This document shows, in pieces, positions 8,504 through 16,889 of a stretch of 64,000 nt of DNA. Made by a program: the position numbers and the translations under genes. Numbering within the stretch: the stretch's first letter is position 1; the number at the start of each line of letters is the position of its first letter. The stretch covers positions 1 through 64,000 of the forward strand of contig JBFHJN010000006.1 in NCBI GenBank assembly GCA_041595875.1. The letters are read 5' to 3'. Source of the stretch: UBA2279 sp041595875 (lineage in GTDB: Bacteria > Actinomycetota > Coriobacteriia > Anaerosomatales > Anaerosomataceae). Below the pieces are notes generated by a model, which saw only the letters and a program-made list of their open reading frames with translations, was not told the origin of the DNA and did no database searches.

Positions 8504-10128
8504 CTGCCCGCCGCCTCAAGCAGCCGTGCGGCGACCTGCTTCTTGCGCGACAGGACGCCGTCCATCCATGCGGACCCGCTTGCCAAAGAGACGTCCAGGC
8601 CTCTCTCGGCTATGCGCGTTCTTCCCTCGGCCACGATCTCGCTTCCCTCTGCGACGACGTCGGTCACCATCAGCAGCACCAGGTCATAGCCACGCGCTTC
8701 TCGCATCGCACGCATGGCGGCGACGATCTCTCCGCGGTGCGCGAGCACCTCGGCGGCATCCACGGTCTCCACCTGTCCCACCGCGATGACCGCGTCACCG
8801 ATGCGGTACTCCTTGAGATCAGCGGCCAGGACCCTCTCCGCTGAGAATACCTCATACGCGGAGCGTGCACGGAACATCTCCATACCGAACTCCAGCGGTT
8901 CAAGCTTGAGCTGCGCGGCCAGACGTTGGGCCACATCACGGTCGACCTGCGTCGTGGTGGGCGACTTCAGCAGCACCGTGTCGGAGAGCACCGCCGAGAG
9001 AAGCAGGCCCGCCACCGCCACAGGGATGTCCACGCCCAGTTCACGATACCGCTCGGCGACGATGGTCGCGGTGGAACCCACCGGCATGTTGAGGAACAGG
9101 ATCGGCGCCGAGGTCTGCACGTCACCCACACGATGGTGGTCGACGATCTCGATGACCGCGGCCTCCTCCGCGCCGGGAGCCGACTGTGCAAGCTCGTTAT
9201 GGTCGAGCAGCACGATACGGCGACGCAGTCCGCGAGCCAGGTTGGTACGCGTGATCATCCCCAAAAGCTTGCCCGCGTCGTCAATGACCACGGCCTCGCG
9301 GTGAGGAGACTCCACCAGATCCTCGGCGACCTCGGACAGGAGCATCTCGGGACCCACCAGGAGCATGTTCGTGTCCATGATCTCGCCCACGGTGTGACTC
9401 AGGTTCACCAGCCGGGCAGTGGCGTACGTATCATGCGGCGAGGATATCACCGAGACACCCTTGCTGGCGGCAAGCTCGACAACGCCTTCTTCGGGCGTAG
9501 CGCCACCCGTCACGATGAGGCACGCGACGCCCGCCTCCACCGCCATGGGCTGCGTGCGCACGCGATCACCCACGATAAGCGTGTCACCAGGCTGGATATA
9601 GGTACGCATGGTCTCCGGCTCCATGGCGCCGATAAGCACTCCGCCGCGAAGAACCGCGTCTCCATCGCCCTGCAGCACCTCACCGCCAAGCGCCAGTGCC
9701 AGCTGACCAACGGTGACGGGCAGCTCGGTGAAGTCAGCGACATCGGTCTCCTCGATGTAGCGCTCCGCAAGGATGCTGACGTTGACCAGACCGCGCACGA
9801 CGCCCTCATCGTCGATGACCGGCAGTGCGCGTACGCCGTGCTCTCTCATGAGCCTGCCGGCGATGAGCATGTTCTGGTCAGGAGTCGCCGAGACGACATC
9901 CTCGGCCATCACGTCACGGACACGCGTCCGCACGTGCGTGATCTCAGCGGGCAGATCGACACCGAAACGCTCGAACACCCAGGCGGTCTCAGGAGGCACC
10001 GGCCCAAGGCGAGCGGGGACGTAGATGTCGTCCACGTCGGTCCTGTTTTTGAGATGCGCGTAGGCCACTGCGGAACATATGGAGTCATTGTCCGGATTGC
10101 GGTGGCCGAAGACGAGGACAGGCCCCAT
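8500..10128 (-). CDS. manganese-dependent inorganic pyrophosphatase with CBS and DRTGG insert
   Basis: Family II pyrophosphatase, 542 aa, hydrolysing PPi to phosphate. The DHH catalytic domain begins HRNPDNDS (metal ligands H8, D12, D14). It is interrupted by an insert holding a first CBS motif (about 65-125), a DRTGG region (about 130-245) and a second CBS motif (about 250-305), then resumes with VDHHRVGD and the DHHA2 domain. Such CBS-PPases are regulated by adenine nucleotides, and the DRTGG forms by diadenosine polyphosphates. ATG 10128 has AAGGGAG five bases upstream; the frame beyond it is dropped. It sits between pcrA and the PAP2 gene. Confidence 0.93.
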   Translation of the reverse strand: MGPVLVFGHRNPDNDSICSAVAYAHLKNRTDVDDIYVPARLGPVPPETAWVFERFGVDLPAEITHVRTRVRDVMAEDVVSATPDQNMLIAGRLMREHGVRALPVIDDEGVVRGLVNVSILAERYIEETDVADFTELPVTVGQLALALGGEVLQGDGDAVLRGGVLIGAMEPETMRTYIQPGDTLIVGDRVRTQPMAVEAGVACLIVTGGATPEEGVVELAASKGVSVISSPHDTYATARLVNLSHTVGEIMDTNMLLVGPEMLLSEVAEDLVESPHREAVVIDDAGKLLGMITRTNLARGLRRRIVLLDHNELAQSAPGAEEAAVIEIVDHHRVGDVQTSAPILFLNMPVGSTATIVAERYRELGVDIPVAVAGLLLSAVLSDTVLLKSPTTTQVDRDVAQRLAAQLKLEPLEFGMEMFRARSAYEVFSAERVLAADLKEYRIGDAVIAVGQVETVDAAEVLAHRGEIVAAMRAMREARGYDLVLLMVTDVVAEGSEIVAEGRTRIAERGLDVSLASGSAWMDGVLSRKKQVAARLLEAAGR

Positions 10129-10163
10129 CGTCACTCCCTTCGCGGCACAGCGGCCGCCAAGAA

Positions 10164-12404
10164 TCACTCGACTTTACGTATGGGAGCGTACCCCATCAGA
10201 AGGTTCTTCGTCCCGGCCTGTCCGCCGAAGCTGATCTTGATGCGGTCGCCCTTCACCTCGAGCACCTTGCCCCGGCCGAACGTCTTATGGTCCACGGAGT
10301 CCCCCACCGCAAGCGACACGTTCTCCTTCGGGCTCTCCTCACGGCGTCGACCGGAGCCGAAGACGCGACCCTCGGAGCTGGAGGTACCCGTTGTGAACCC
10401 ATTGGACCAGCGGACCGAACCGCCACGGTCGCCCCTCCCGCGTCCGGGCGCGCCCGCTCCAAAGCCGGCGGAGCCGACGCCCTCGGTGCGCAAGCACTCA
10501 TCGGGCACCTCGGCGATGAACCTGCTGGGCGGGTTGTACTGCGACTGACCGAACAGAGAGCGGGTGTTGGCGTGCGTCAGATAGAGTCGCTCGCGTGCGC
10601 GGGTGATACCCACGTAGCACAAGCGGCGCTCCTCCTCGAGTCCTTGTGGGTCATACATCGAGTTCGCATGCGGGAAGATCGTGTCCTCCATGCCGACAAG
10701 GAAGACCACCGGATACTCAAGCCCTTTGGCGGTATGCAGTGTCATCAGCGTGACCGAGCGGTCCTCCTCGGCCAGGTTGTCCAGGTCGGAGCGCAACGCG
10801 ACCCATTCCAGCAGCGCCTCAAGCGTGCGCTCCTCGTCCTCGTGGGTCTCGTCGTACTCCTGCACCACGCCGAAGAACTCGCGGATGTTCTCGGCGCGTC
10901 CCTCCGCCTCGCTGGTGCCTTCCGCGGCCAATGCCGAGATAAGCCCGGAGCGCTTCACGATGTCTTCCACGAGCTCCCGCAGGCTACCTTCTCGGGGAGC
11001 TCGCGCCTCGGCAAGCACGCCGGCGAGCTCAGCGACCTTGCGGCGCGGCCCGGTGGACAGCCAGTCCTCCCCGGCGGCGCGGTCGATGGCCTCAGACAGC
11101 GTGATGCCTTGCTCGTATGAGCGAGCCACGAGCGTGTCCACGGTGGTCTTGCCGATGCCCTGGCGCTTGGCCAGAAGCCGCTCCACCGACTGCACATCGG
11201 CCGGGTTCACCACCGCACGCAACCACGACATCACGTCTTTGATCTCCGCACGCTCAAAGAAGCGCGTGCCCCCCACCAGACGATAGGGCACGCCCATGCG
11301 CAGGAAGATGTCCTCCAACGTACGGGACTGAGCGTTGGTGCGATAGAAGACGGCGAACTCGTCATAGCCGCGATGCTCTTCTCGCAAGAGCTTCTCAATC
11401 TCCTGACCCACAAAGCGCGCTTCGTCCTTCTCGTCGTTGGCGTTGTAGCGGGTGATCACCTCGCCGCCGGCGTTGGCGGTCCAAAGCGTCTTCACCTTGC
11501 GTCCGGAGTTGTTGGCCACCACGGCGTTGGCAGCGGTCAGGATCATCTGCGTGGAGCGGTAGTTCTGCTCGAGCTTGATGACCGTCGCCTCGGGATAGTC
11601 CTGCTCGAACTCGAGGATGTTGCGAAGGTCCGCACCACGCCACGAGTAGATGGACTGGTCGTCGTCGCCCACCACCATGAGGTTCCGGTGCTTGGCGGCA
11701 AGCAGGTTCACGATGGAATACTGCGCGTGGTTGGTGTCTTGATACTCGTCCACATGGATGTAGCGGAACCGGTCCTGGTAGAACGCCAGCACCTCGGGGT
11801 GCTCGGCAAACAGCCGATGGGTGTTCACCAACAGGTCATCGAAGTCCATCGCGTTGGCGGCCACAAGGCGCTGCTGGTAGAGCGGATACACCTTCGCTGC
11901 CAGCTTCATGGGCGGCATGACCGCCTCGTTGGCGTAGCGCACGGGTCCTATCAACTCGTTTTTCGCCGAGGAGATCCGCCCCGCGATCATTTTGACCGGA
12001 GCCTTCTTGGGGTCGATCTCGAGGTCCGCCATGATCGACGAGATCATGCGCTTGCTGTCGTCGGTGTCGTAGATCGAGAAGTTGCGCGTGTAGCCGAGGC
12101 GGTGGGCCTCGGAACGCAAGATCCGCACGCACATCGCGTGGAACGTCATGACCCACATCGAGCGCGCGCCGGAGCCCACAAGGTCCTCCATGCGATGGCG
12201 CATCTCCTGCGCCGCCTTGTTGGTGAACGTGATGGCCAGGATGGCCGCGGGCGGCACCCGGTTGTCGGCGATCAGGTGAGCGATGCGGTGTGTGAGCACG
12301 CGCGTCTTACCCGAACCGGCACCAGCCAGCACGAGAAGAGGGCCTTCTGTGGCCAATACAGCGTCACGCTGCGCGGGGTTGAGGTCATCGACAAGGTAGC
12401 TCAT
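10164..12404 (-). CDS. pcrA: ATP-dependent DNA helicase PcrA/UvrD
   Basis: Superfamily 1A 3'-5' helicase, about 746 aa, for nucleotide excision repair and removal of proteins from DNA. Walker A AGAGSGKT lies at residues 27-34, motif II is VDEYQDTN, and motif III (GDDDQSIYSWRGAD) follows. Motif IV/V regions lie in the second half, with VTLMTLHTAKGLEYPVVFL near the C-terminal third. The last ~50 residues form the Tudor-like PcrA tail (VGDSVDHKTFGRGKV). ATG 12404 is preferred to a GTG six codons upstream; neither has a strong ribosome binding site. Confidence 0.95.
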   Translation of the reverse strand: MSYLVDDLNPAQRDAVLATEGPLLVLAGAGSGKTRVLTHRIAHLIADNRVPPAAILAITFTNKAAQEMRHRMEDLVGSGARSMWVMTFHAMCVRILRSEAHRLGYTRNFSIYDTDDSKRMISSIMADLEIDPKKAPVKMIAGRISSAKNELIGPVRYANEAVMPPMKLAAKVYPLYQQRLVAANAMDFDDLLVNTHRLFAEHPEVLAFYQDRFRYIHVDEYQDTNHAQYSIVNLLAAKHRNLMVVGDDDQSIYSWRGADLRNILEFEQDYPEATVIKLEQNYRSTQMILTAANAVVANNSGRKVKTLWTANAGGEVITRYNANDEKDEARFVGQEIEKLLREEHRGYDEFAVFYRTNAQSRTLEDIFLRMGVPYRLVGGTRFFERAEIKDVMSWLRAVVNPADVQSVERLLAKRQGIGKTTVDTLVARSYEQGITLSEAIDRAAGEDWLSTGPRRKVAELAGVLAEARAPREGSLRELVEDIVKRSGLISALAAEGTSEAEGRAENIREFFGVVQEYDETHEDEERTLEALLEWVALRSDLDNLAEEDRSVTLMTLHTAKGLEYPVVFLVGMEDTIFPHANSMYDPQGLEEERRLCYVGITRARERLYLTHANTRSLFGQSQYNPPSRFIAEVPDECLRTEGVGSAGFGAGAPGRGRGDRGGSVRWSNGFTTGTSSSEGRVFGSGRRREESPKENVSLAVGDSVDHKTFGRGKVLEVKGDRIKISFGGQAGTKNLLMGYAPIRKVE

Positions 12405-12504
12405 AGGTTGTCCAGTGTACACGCGGAAGCTGCGCGACTCCAGCGCAACAACGCCTCAGATGACTATATCCGCCGAGAGAAGCATGCACATCCCACTACG
12501 CGCT

Positions 12505-12708
12505 TCACTTCACGAACTTGATCATCGAGAAGCCACCGTTCTCGGACTGCTTGAGACAGAGGTCATGCATGGCCTTGGCTTCCCCGTGCACATGCTGCAC
12601 GTTGCCGCACTTGGCGCAGACCGGACCGTCGCACTCAGCGCAGTAGCCGAGGCGCGGTTCGCCCTCGGAGCCACAGTGAGCACAAAATCCACGGAGCGGC
12701 ATATCCAT
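12505..12708 (-). CDS. small cysteine-rich zinc-binding protein
   Basis: A 67-aa protein not recognised by name. It has three CxxC knuckles (C9/C12, C23/C26, C31/C34) plus H39, H41, H48 and C51, enough ligands for two zinc sites. The C4-then-Cys/His order resembles a compact zinc ribbon followed by a B-box or LIM-like treble clef. The last 15 residues are an uncharged-to-basic tail. An AGAGGTGA stretch lies upstream of the ATG at 12708, which supports translation. It stands alone between pcrA and the DAHP synthase gene. Function unknown; protein or nucleic-acid contact is only a guess. Confidence 0.72.
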   Translation of the reverse strand: MDMPLRGFCAHCGSEGEPRLGYCAECDGPVCAKCGNVQHVHGEAKAMHDLCLKQSENGGFSMIKFVK

Positions 12709-12772
12709 CGCCTACATCACCTCTCGGTCGGATACACGGCCGTGATGTAGCAACTTGCGAGCCGACTTTGTA

Positions 12773-13570
12773 TCAGAGGATGGTTCTACCTACAGATTCT
12801 GCCACAGGTTGCAGTTCGGTAACCAGCCCACGAAGTCTGGGCAGGTCAAGCGACTGCGGTCCGTCAGAGAGCGCTTTGCGGGGATTAGGATGCGCCTCGA
12901 TCATGATGCCGTCAGCGCCGATAGCGATGGCTGCCCGGCACACAGGCGGCACCAGGTCGGCAACCCCAACGGGGTGCGACGCATCGATGATGATAGGCAG
13001 GTTCGAGAGCTTCTTGACCACGGGAACCGCGGTTATGTCCAGCGTGAAGCGTGTTGACGTCTCAAACGTCCGGATACCCCGCTCGCACAGGATGACGTTG
13101 GGATTGCCCTGGCTGGTGATGTACTCGCTCGCGGCGAGCCACTCATCGATCGTGGCCGCCATACCGCGCTTGAACAAGACCGGCTTGCCCGTCTCGGCGG
13201 TCACGCTGCCGAGCCTCTTGAGCAACGAGTAGTTGGCCATGTTGCGGGTGCCGACCTGCAAGATGTCCACGTAGCTGTCCACGAGCTCTGCATGTGCCGA
13301 GTCGACCACTTCGGTGCAAGTGAGCAGGTTGTAGCGCTCCCCTGCCTCCTTCAGCAACTTGAGCCCCTCTTCTTCCAGGCCCTGGAACGAGTACGGCGAC
13401 GTGCGCGGCTTGTACGCCCCGCCCCGGAGGACCGGGATCCCTAGCTCTGCAGTGACCGCGGCGACCTCCATGATCTGCTCGCGGCTTTCTATGGAACACG
13501 GACCCACCATGAGGGTCACCTTTGCGCCGTCGCGGAGTACCGCGCCGATCGCGCGTGCTGCGTCACTCAT
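12773..13570 (-). CDS. aroF: 3-deoxy-7-phosphoheptulonate synthase, type I-beta
   Basis: First step of the shikimate pathway: condenses phosphoenolpyruvate and erythrose 4-phosphate to DAHP. The 265-aa TIM barrel carries VGPCSIES (PEP binding and metal Cys) near residue 22, YKPRTSP near 53, KRGMAAT near 140 and DASHPVG near 198, all typical of the I-beta subgroup related to KDO8P synthase. It lacks the N-terminal ferredoxin-like or ACT regulatory domain present in some relatives. The chorismate mutase gene lies just upstream (seven-base gap), so the two may form a regulated complex. Confidence 0.92.
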   Translation of the reverse strand: MSDAARAIGAVLRDGAKVTLMVGPCSIESREQIMEVAAVTAELGIPVLRGGAYKPRTSPYSFQGLEEEGLKLLKEAGERYNLLTCTEVVDSAHAELVDSYVDILQVGTRNMANYSLLKRLGSVTAETGKPVLFKRGMAATIDEWLAASEYITSQGNPNVILCERGIRTFETSTRFTLDITAVPVVKKLSNLPIIIDASHPVGVADLVPPVCRAAIAIGADGIMIEAHPNPRKALSDGPQSLDLPRLRGLVTELQPVAESVGRTIL

Positions 13571-13577
13571 AGTGGAC

Positions 13578-13853
13578 TCAGAGCTCCTTCATGACTCGAA
13601 GGACGGCCTCGTAGATCTCACGGAGATTGTCATCGTAAAGCGGCCCCTCGTTGCAAGACGAAAGCTGCGCGAATATCTGCTCCTCGCGCTTCGGGTCGTA
13701 CAGACCCCAGTTCACCTGCGGCTTGAGTCCGCGGATCTTCAGGGCCAGCTCGGCACGCTCGTTGATGAGCTTCACGATGCGACAGTCGACCTGATCGATC
13801 TGCGCCCGGAGCTCTGCGATATTCTGCTGGATCTCATCGGTGTGGTCGGCCAT
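13578..13853 (-). CDS. aroQ: chorismate mutase, AroQ type
   Basis: All-helical AroQ chorismate mutase converting chorismate to prephenate for phenylalanine and tyrosine, about 91 aa. The family pattern is visible: LRAQIDQVDCRIVKLINERAE helix 1, then K in LALKIRGLK, DPKREEQIF and a final helix REIYEAVLRVMKEL. ATG 13853 is preferred over a GTG three codons upstream since GGAG lies eight bases before it. It is the first gene of a two-gene unit with DAHP synthase; paired AroQ and DAHP synthase allow feedback by prephenate or aromatic amino acids in other Gram-positives. Confidence 0.88.
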   Translation of the reverse strand: MADHTDEIQQNIAELRAQIDQVDCRIVKLINERAELALKIRGLKPQVNWGLYDPKREEQIFAQLSSCNEGPLYDDNLREIYEAVLRVMKEL

Positions 13854-13898
13854 CGTATCCACTCCACCTCATGTCGGGGGGCATCTCCTTACACAGAA

Positions 13899-13920
13899 CG
13901 CCGGCGAGAAGCAGCCGGCG
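13899..13920 (-). terminator. probable terminator after guaA
   Basis: On the minus strand CGCCGGC pairs with GCCGGCG around an eight-base loop and is followed by TTCTG. It lies 15 bases beyond the guaA stop codon and upstream of aroQ, separating the two units. Confidence 0.55.
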
Positions 13921-13935
13921 CCCGTCGTACTCTGT

Positions 13936-15483
13936 CTATTCCCACTCTATGGTTCCCGGCGGCTTGCTTGTGATGTCGTAAGCCACGCGGTTGATCCCGT
14001 CCACCTCGTTGATGATCCGGTTGCTCATCTTCGCCAGCAGCTCGTGCGGAAGACGCGCCCAGTCCGCGGTCATGGCATCTGCCGAAGCGACCGCGCGGAT
14101 GATGATGGGATGCGCGTACGTGCGCTCATCGCCCATCACGCCCACAGAACGGATGTCGGGAAGCACCGCGAAGTACTGCCAGACGCTGTGGTCGGTGTCC
14201 CAGCTCGATATCTCCTCGCGCACGATGGCATCGGCCTCGCGCAGCATGTCGAGCTTCTCCTCGGTGATAGCACCGATGATGCGCACCGCAAGCCCGGGAC
14301 CGGGGAACGGCTGACGCTGGACGATCTCATCGGGAAGGCCCAGCTCAGCACCCACGGCTCGCACCTCGTCTTTGAACAGTGCCCTCAAAGGCTCTATGAG
14401 GTCGAAGTGCACGCCATCCGGGAACGGGATGAGGTTGTGGTGGCTCTTGATCTTGGCGGCGGTCTTGTTGCCGCTCTCGATCACGTCGGGGTACAGCGTC
14501 CCCTGCGCCAGCCACTTCACACCCTTGAGCTTGGTCGCCTCCTCGAAGAACACCTTCCAGAACTCCTCGCCGATGATCCGGCGCTTGAGCTCAGGGTCGG
14601 TCACATGGTCGAGCAGATCAAGGTAGCGCTCCTGCGCCTGCACGTGAACAAGGTCGATATGGAACTGGTCGGCGAACACGCGCACGACGTCAGCCGCCTC
14701 ATCCAGACGAAGCATGCCGTGATCGACGAACACGCACGTCAACTGATCGCCGATGGCACGATGGAGCAACGCCGCAACGACGCTGGAATCAACGCCACCG
14801 GAAAGCGCGCAGATGACCCTGTCGCTGCCAACCTGCTCACGGATGCGGTCAACAGCCTCATCGATGATGTTCACCATCGTCCACACCGGCGGGATACCGG
14901 CGATATCATGCAAGAAACGCCTGATGATCTGCTGCCCGTACTCGGTGTGGGCGACCTCGGGATGGAACTGCGTTGCGTAAAGACCGCGAGCAGTGTCCTC
15001 CATGGAGGCGACGGCTGTGATCGCGGTCCGCGCAGTCACGCAGAAACCCTCAGGCGCAGTGCCTACGCTGTCGCGATGGCTCATCCACACCTGTGAGGTC
15101 CCGGGCAGACCCTCCATCAATCGACTCTGGGACTCAAGAAGTGCAAGCTCAGCGAATCCGTACTCGCCGATATCGGTGTGCGGCACCTCTCCGCCAAGAT
15201 CGATGGCCATCAGCTGCATGCCGTAGCAAAAGCCCAGGATCGGGATGCCCAGGTCGTAGATACGCGGGTCCATGTTCGGCGCTCCCGGCGCGTACACGCT
15301 GGCAGGACCGCCAGACAAGATGAGCGCCGCCGGCTGGCGACGCTCGATCTCTTCAGCAGTGATGTCATGAGAGACGATCTCCGAGTAGACCTTGGCCTCG
15401 CGAACGCGACGCGCTATGAGCTGCGCGTACTGCGCGCCGAAGTCTACAACGAATACCGTGGGCTGCTGCTCGTGATAGCTCAC
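13936..15483 (-). CDS. guaA: GMP synthase (glutamine-hydrolysing)
   Basis: Converts XMP to GMP using ATP and glutamine; 515 aa, the usual length. The N-terminal class I amidotransferase domain has nucleophile C86 in GFCYGMQ and the His/Glu pair in FHPEVAHTE near residue 175. The ATP-pyrophosphatase domain has the PP-loop SGGVDSS near residue 230, and the C-terminal dimerisation domain ends PPGTIEWE, the conserved GMP synthase tail. It lies eight bases downstream of guaB3 and forms a guanine nucleotide unit with it. Confidence 0.97.
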   Translation of the reverse strand: MSYHEQQPTVFVVDFGAQYAQLIARRVREAKVYSEIVSHDITAEEIERRQPAALILSGGPASVYAPGAPNMDPRIYDLGIPILGFCYGMQLMAIDLGGEVPHTDIGEYGFAELALLESQSRLMEGLPGTSQVWMSHRDSVGTAPEGFCVTARTAITAVASMEDTARGLYATQFHPEVAHTEYGQQIIRRFLHDIAGIPPVWTMVNIIDEAVDRIREQVGSDRVICALSGGVDSSVVAALLHRAIGDQLTCVFVDHGMLRLDEAADVVRVFADQFHIDLVHVQAQERYLDLLDHVTDPELKRRIIGEEFWKVFFEEATKLKGVKWLAQGTLYPDVIESGNKTAAKIKSHHNLIPFPDGVHFDLIEPLRALFKDEVRAVGAELGLPDEIVQRQPFPGPGLAVRIIGAITEEKLDMLREADAIVREEISSWDTDHSVWQYFAVLPDIRSVGVMGDERTYAHPIIIRAVASADAMTADWARLPHELLAKMSNRIINEVDGINRVAYDITSKPPGTIEWE

Positions 15484-15491
15484 CCTTGCCC

Positions 15492-16676
15492 CTACCGGCC
15501 CATGCCCACACCCTGCGACTGCTGGAGGACTTTGCCCTCAGTCTGCAGCGAGGGTGCAACCATTACTTCGGCTTTCTGGAAGGTCTTCAGGTTCTCGTAA
15601 CCGCAGGTCGCCATCGACGTGCGAAGGCCACCGCAGAGGTTGAGCGTGCCGTCGTTCTCACGAGCCGGTCCCACAAGGATATCCTCGAGCGAACCCTTGA
15701 TCCCGGCCTGGACGCGGGCGCCGCGGGGCAGATCCGGGTGGAAGGTCGCCATACCCCAGTGGAAGCCACGGCCGGGCGCCTCGGAAGCAGAAGCGAGCGG
15801 CGAGCCGATCATGACGCTGTCGGCACCAACGGCGATAGCCTTGGCAAGGTCGCCGCCGGTACGCATGCCACCGTCTGCGATCACGTGGCAGTAGGTACCC
15901 GTCTCGTCCAGGTGGCGCATGCGGGCAGCCGCTGCGTCAGCGACCGCGGTGCACTGCGGGACACCGATACCCAGCACGCGACGCGAAGTGCAGGCATGAC
16001 CGGGGCCAACGCCCACAAGCACGCCCACGGCGCCGGTACGCATGAGGTGCAAGGCACCCTGGTAGCTACAGCAACCGCCGACGATGACGGGGATGTCCAG
16101 GTCACGTATGAAAGCATTGAGGTCAAGAGGCTTGTCGTAGGTCGAGACATGCTCGGCGCTGACGACGGTGCCCTGGATAACGAGGATGTCGAGTCCACCG
16201 GCCATGGCGGCATCGATGTAGCGCTCCACGTTCTGCGGAGTCAGCGAGGCAGCGGCCAGAACGCCGCCGGCCTTGATGGCCTTCACGCGCTGGGTGATCA
16301 GCTCGGGCTTCACATCAGCGGCAGCGTAGATCTCCTGCATGCGCGGTGTGGCTTCATCCTTGGAGAAGGAGGCAATGGCGTCGAGGTGTGGCGTGGGGTC
16401 TTCGTAGCGGGTCTGGATACCCTCGAGGTTCAAGACGGCGAGGCCGCCAAGCTTGCCCATCGTGATCGCGAACTCGGGATCGACGACTCCGTCCATCGCC
16501 GAGGCGAGGACCGGGAGCGGGAAGCTGTAGTTCTTACCCTTGTGGGAGAACTCCCAGGTGATGTTCACATCGCGAGGGTCACGCGTTCTGCGTGACGGAA
16601 CGATCGCGATGTCGTCGAAGCCATATGCACGCCGTGCGGTCTTACCTCGTCCGATCTCGACTTCCATGCTCTTCAC
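15492..16676 (-). CDS. guaB3: GuaB3-family IMP dehydrogenase
   Basis: IMPDH/GMP reductase-type TIM barrel of 394 aa. The active-site loop GVGPGHACTSRR places the catalytic cysteine at about residue 229, and FDDIAIVPSR opens the barrel. Unlike canonical GuaB there is no CBS pair inserted in the barrel. This matches the actinobacterial and cyanobacterial GuaB3 group, for which IMP dehydrogenase activity has been reported. Position just upstream of guaA supports XMP production. The start is GTG 16676, or ATG 16667 nine bases downstream; an AGGGAGG lies before both. Confidence 0.9.
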   Translation of the reverse strand: MKSMEVEIGRGKTARRAYGFDDIAIVPSRRTRDPRDVNITWEFSHKGKNYSFPLPVLASAMDGVVDPEFAITMGKLGGLAVLNLEGIQTRYEDPTPHLDAIASFSKDEATPRMQEIYAAADVKPELITQRVKAIKAGGVLAAASLTPQNVERYIDAAMAGGLDILVIQGTVVSAEHVSTYDKPLDLNAFIRDLDIPVIVGGCCSYQGALHLMRTGAVGVLVGVGPGHACTSRRVLGIGVPQCTAVADAAAARMRHLDETGTYCHVIADGGMRTGGDLAKAIAVGADSVMIGSPLASASEAPGRGFHWGMATFHPDLPRGARVQAGIKGSLEDILVGPARENDGTLNLCGGLRTSMATCGYENLKTFQKAEVMVAPSLQTEGKVLQQSQGVGMGR

Positions 16677-16725
16677 GCGCCTCCCTATATCGCACCCCGC
16701 AGGGCCTACACTTCAATATGCGAAA

Positions 16726-16742
16726 AGGACCAGACCTGGTCG
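16726..16742 (-). terminator. weak terminator after the LCP gene
   Basis: On the minus strand a short GACCA/TGGTC stem with a four-base loop is followed by CCTTTTCG. It lies between the LCP stop codon (16890) and the guaB3 start. The stem is short, so this is tentative. Confidence 0.35.
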
Positions 16743-16889
16743 CCCGAGAAGGAATCGGTCGCAAATCTGATCCGTAGCGCCAAACCATTACCATACATCG
16801 GCGCTCTCAGTGTATGTATTCTAGAGCCTTTGCCGCCGATATGAAACCGCCACGAGCCGATAAAACACCGGATTCTCTGGAACGGGACC

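Noticed and set aside
8926..10548. Long plus-strand open frame antisense to the pyrophosphatase gene
   Set aside because: Antisense shadow typical of high-GC coding DNA; no family signature and no ribosome binding site, while the minus-strand gene is clear.
11373..12521. Plus-strand open frame antisense to pcrA
   Set aside because: Shadow frame, low-complexity His/Val/Arg composition, no motif.
16677..16889. Possible purine riboswitch before guaB3
   Set aside because: No three-way junction core with the conserved loop sequences was found; only a weak terminator-like stem is present.
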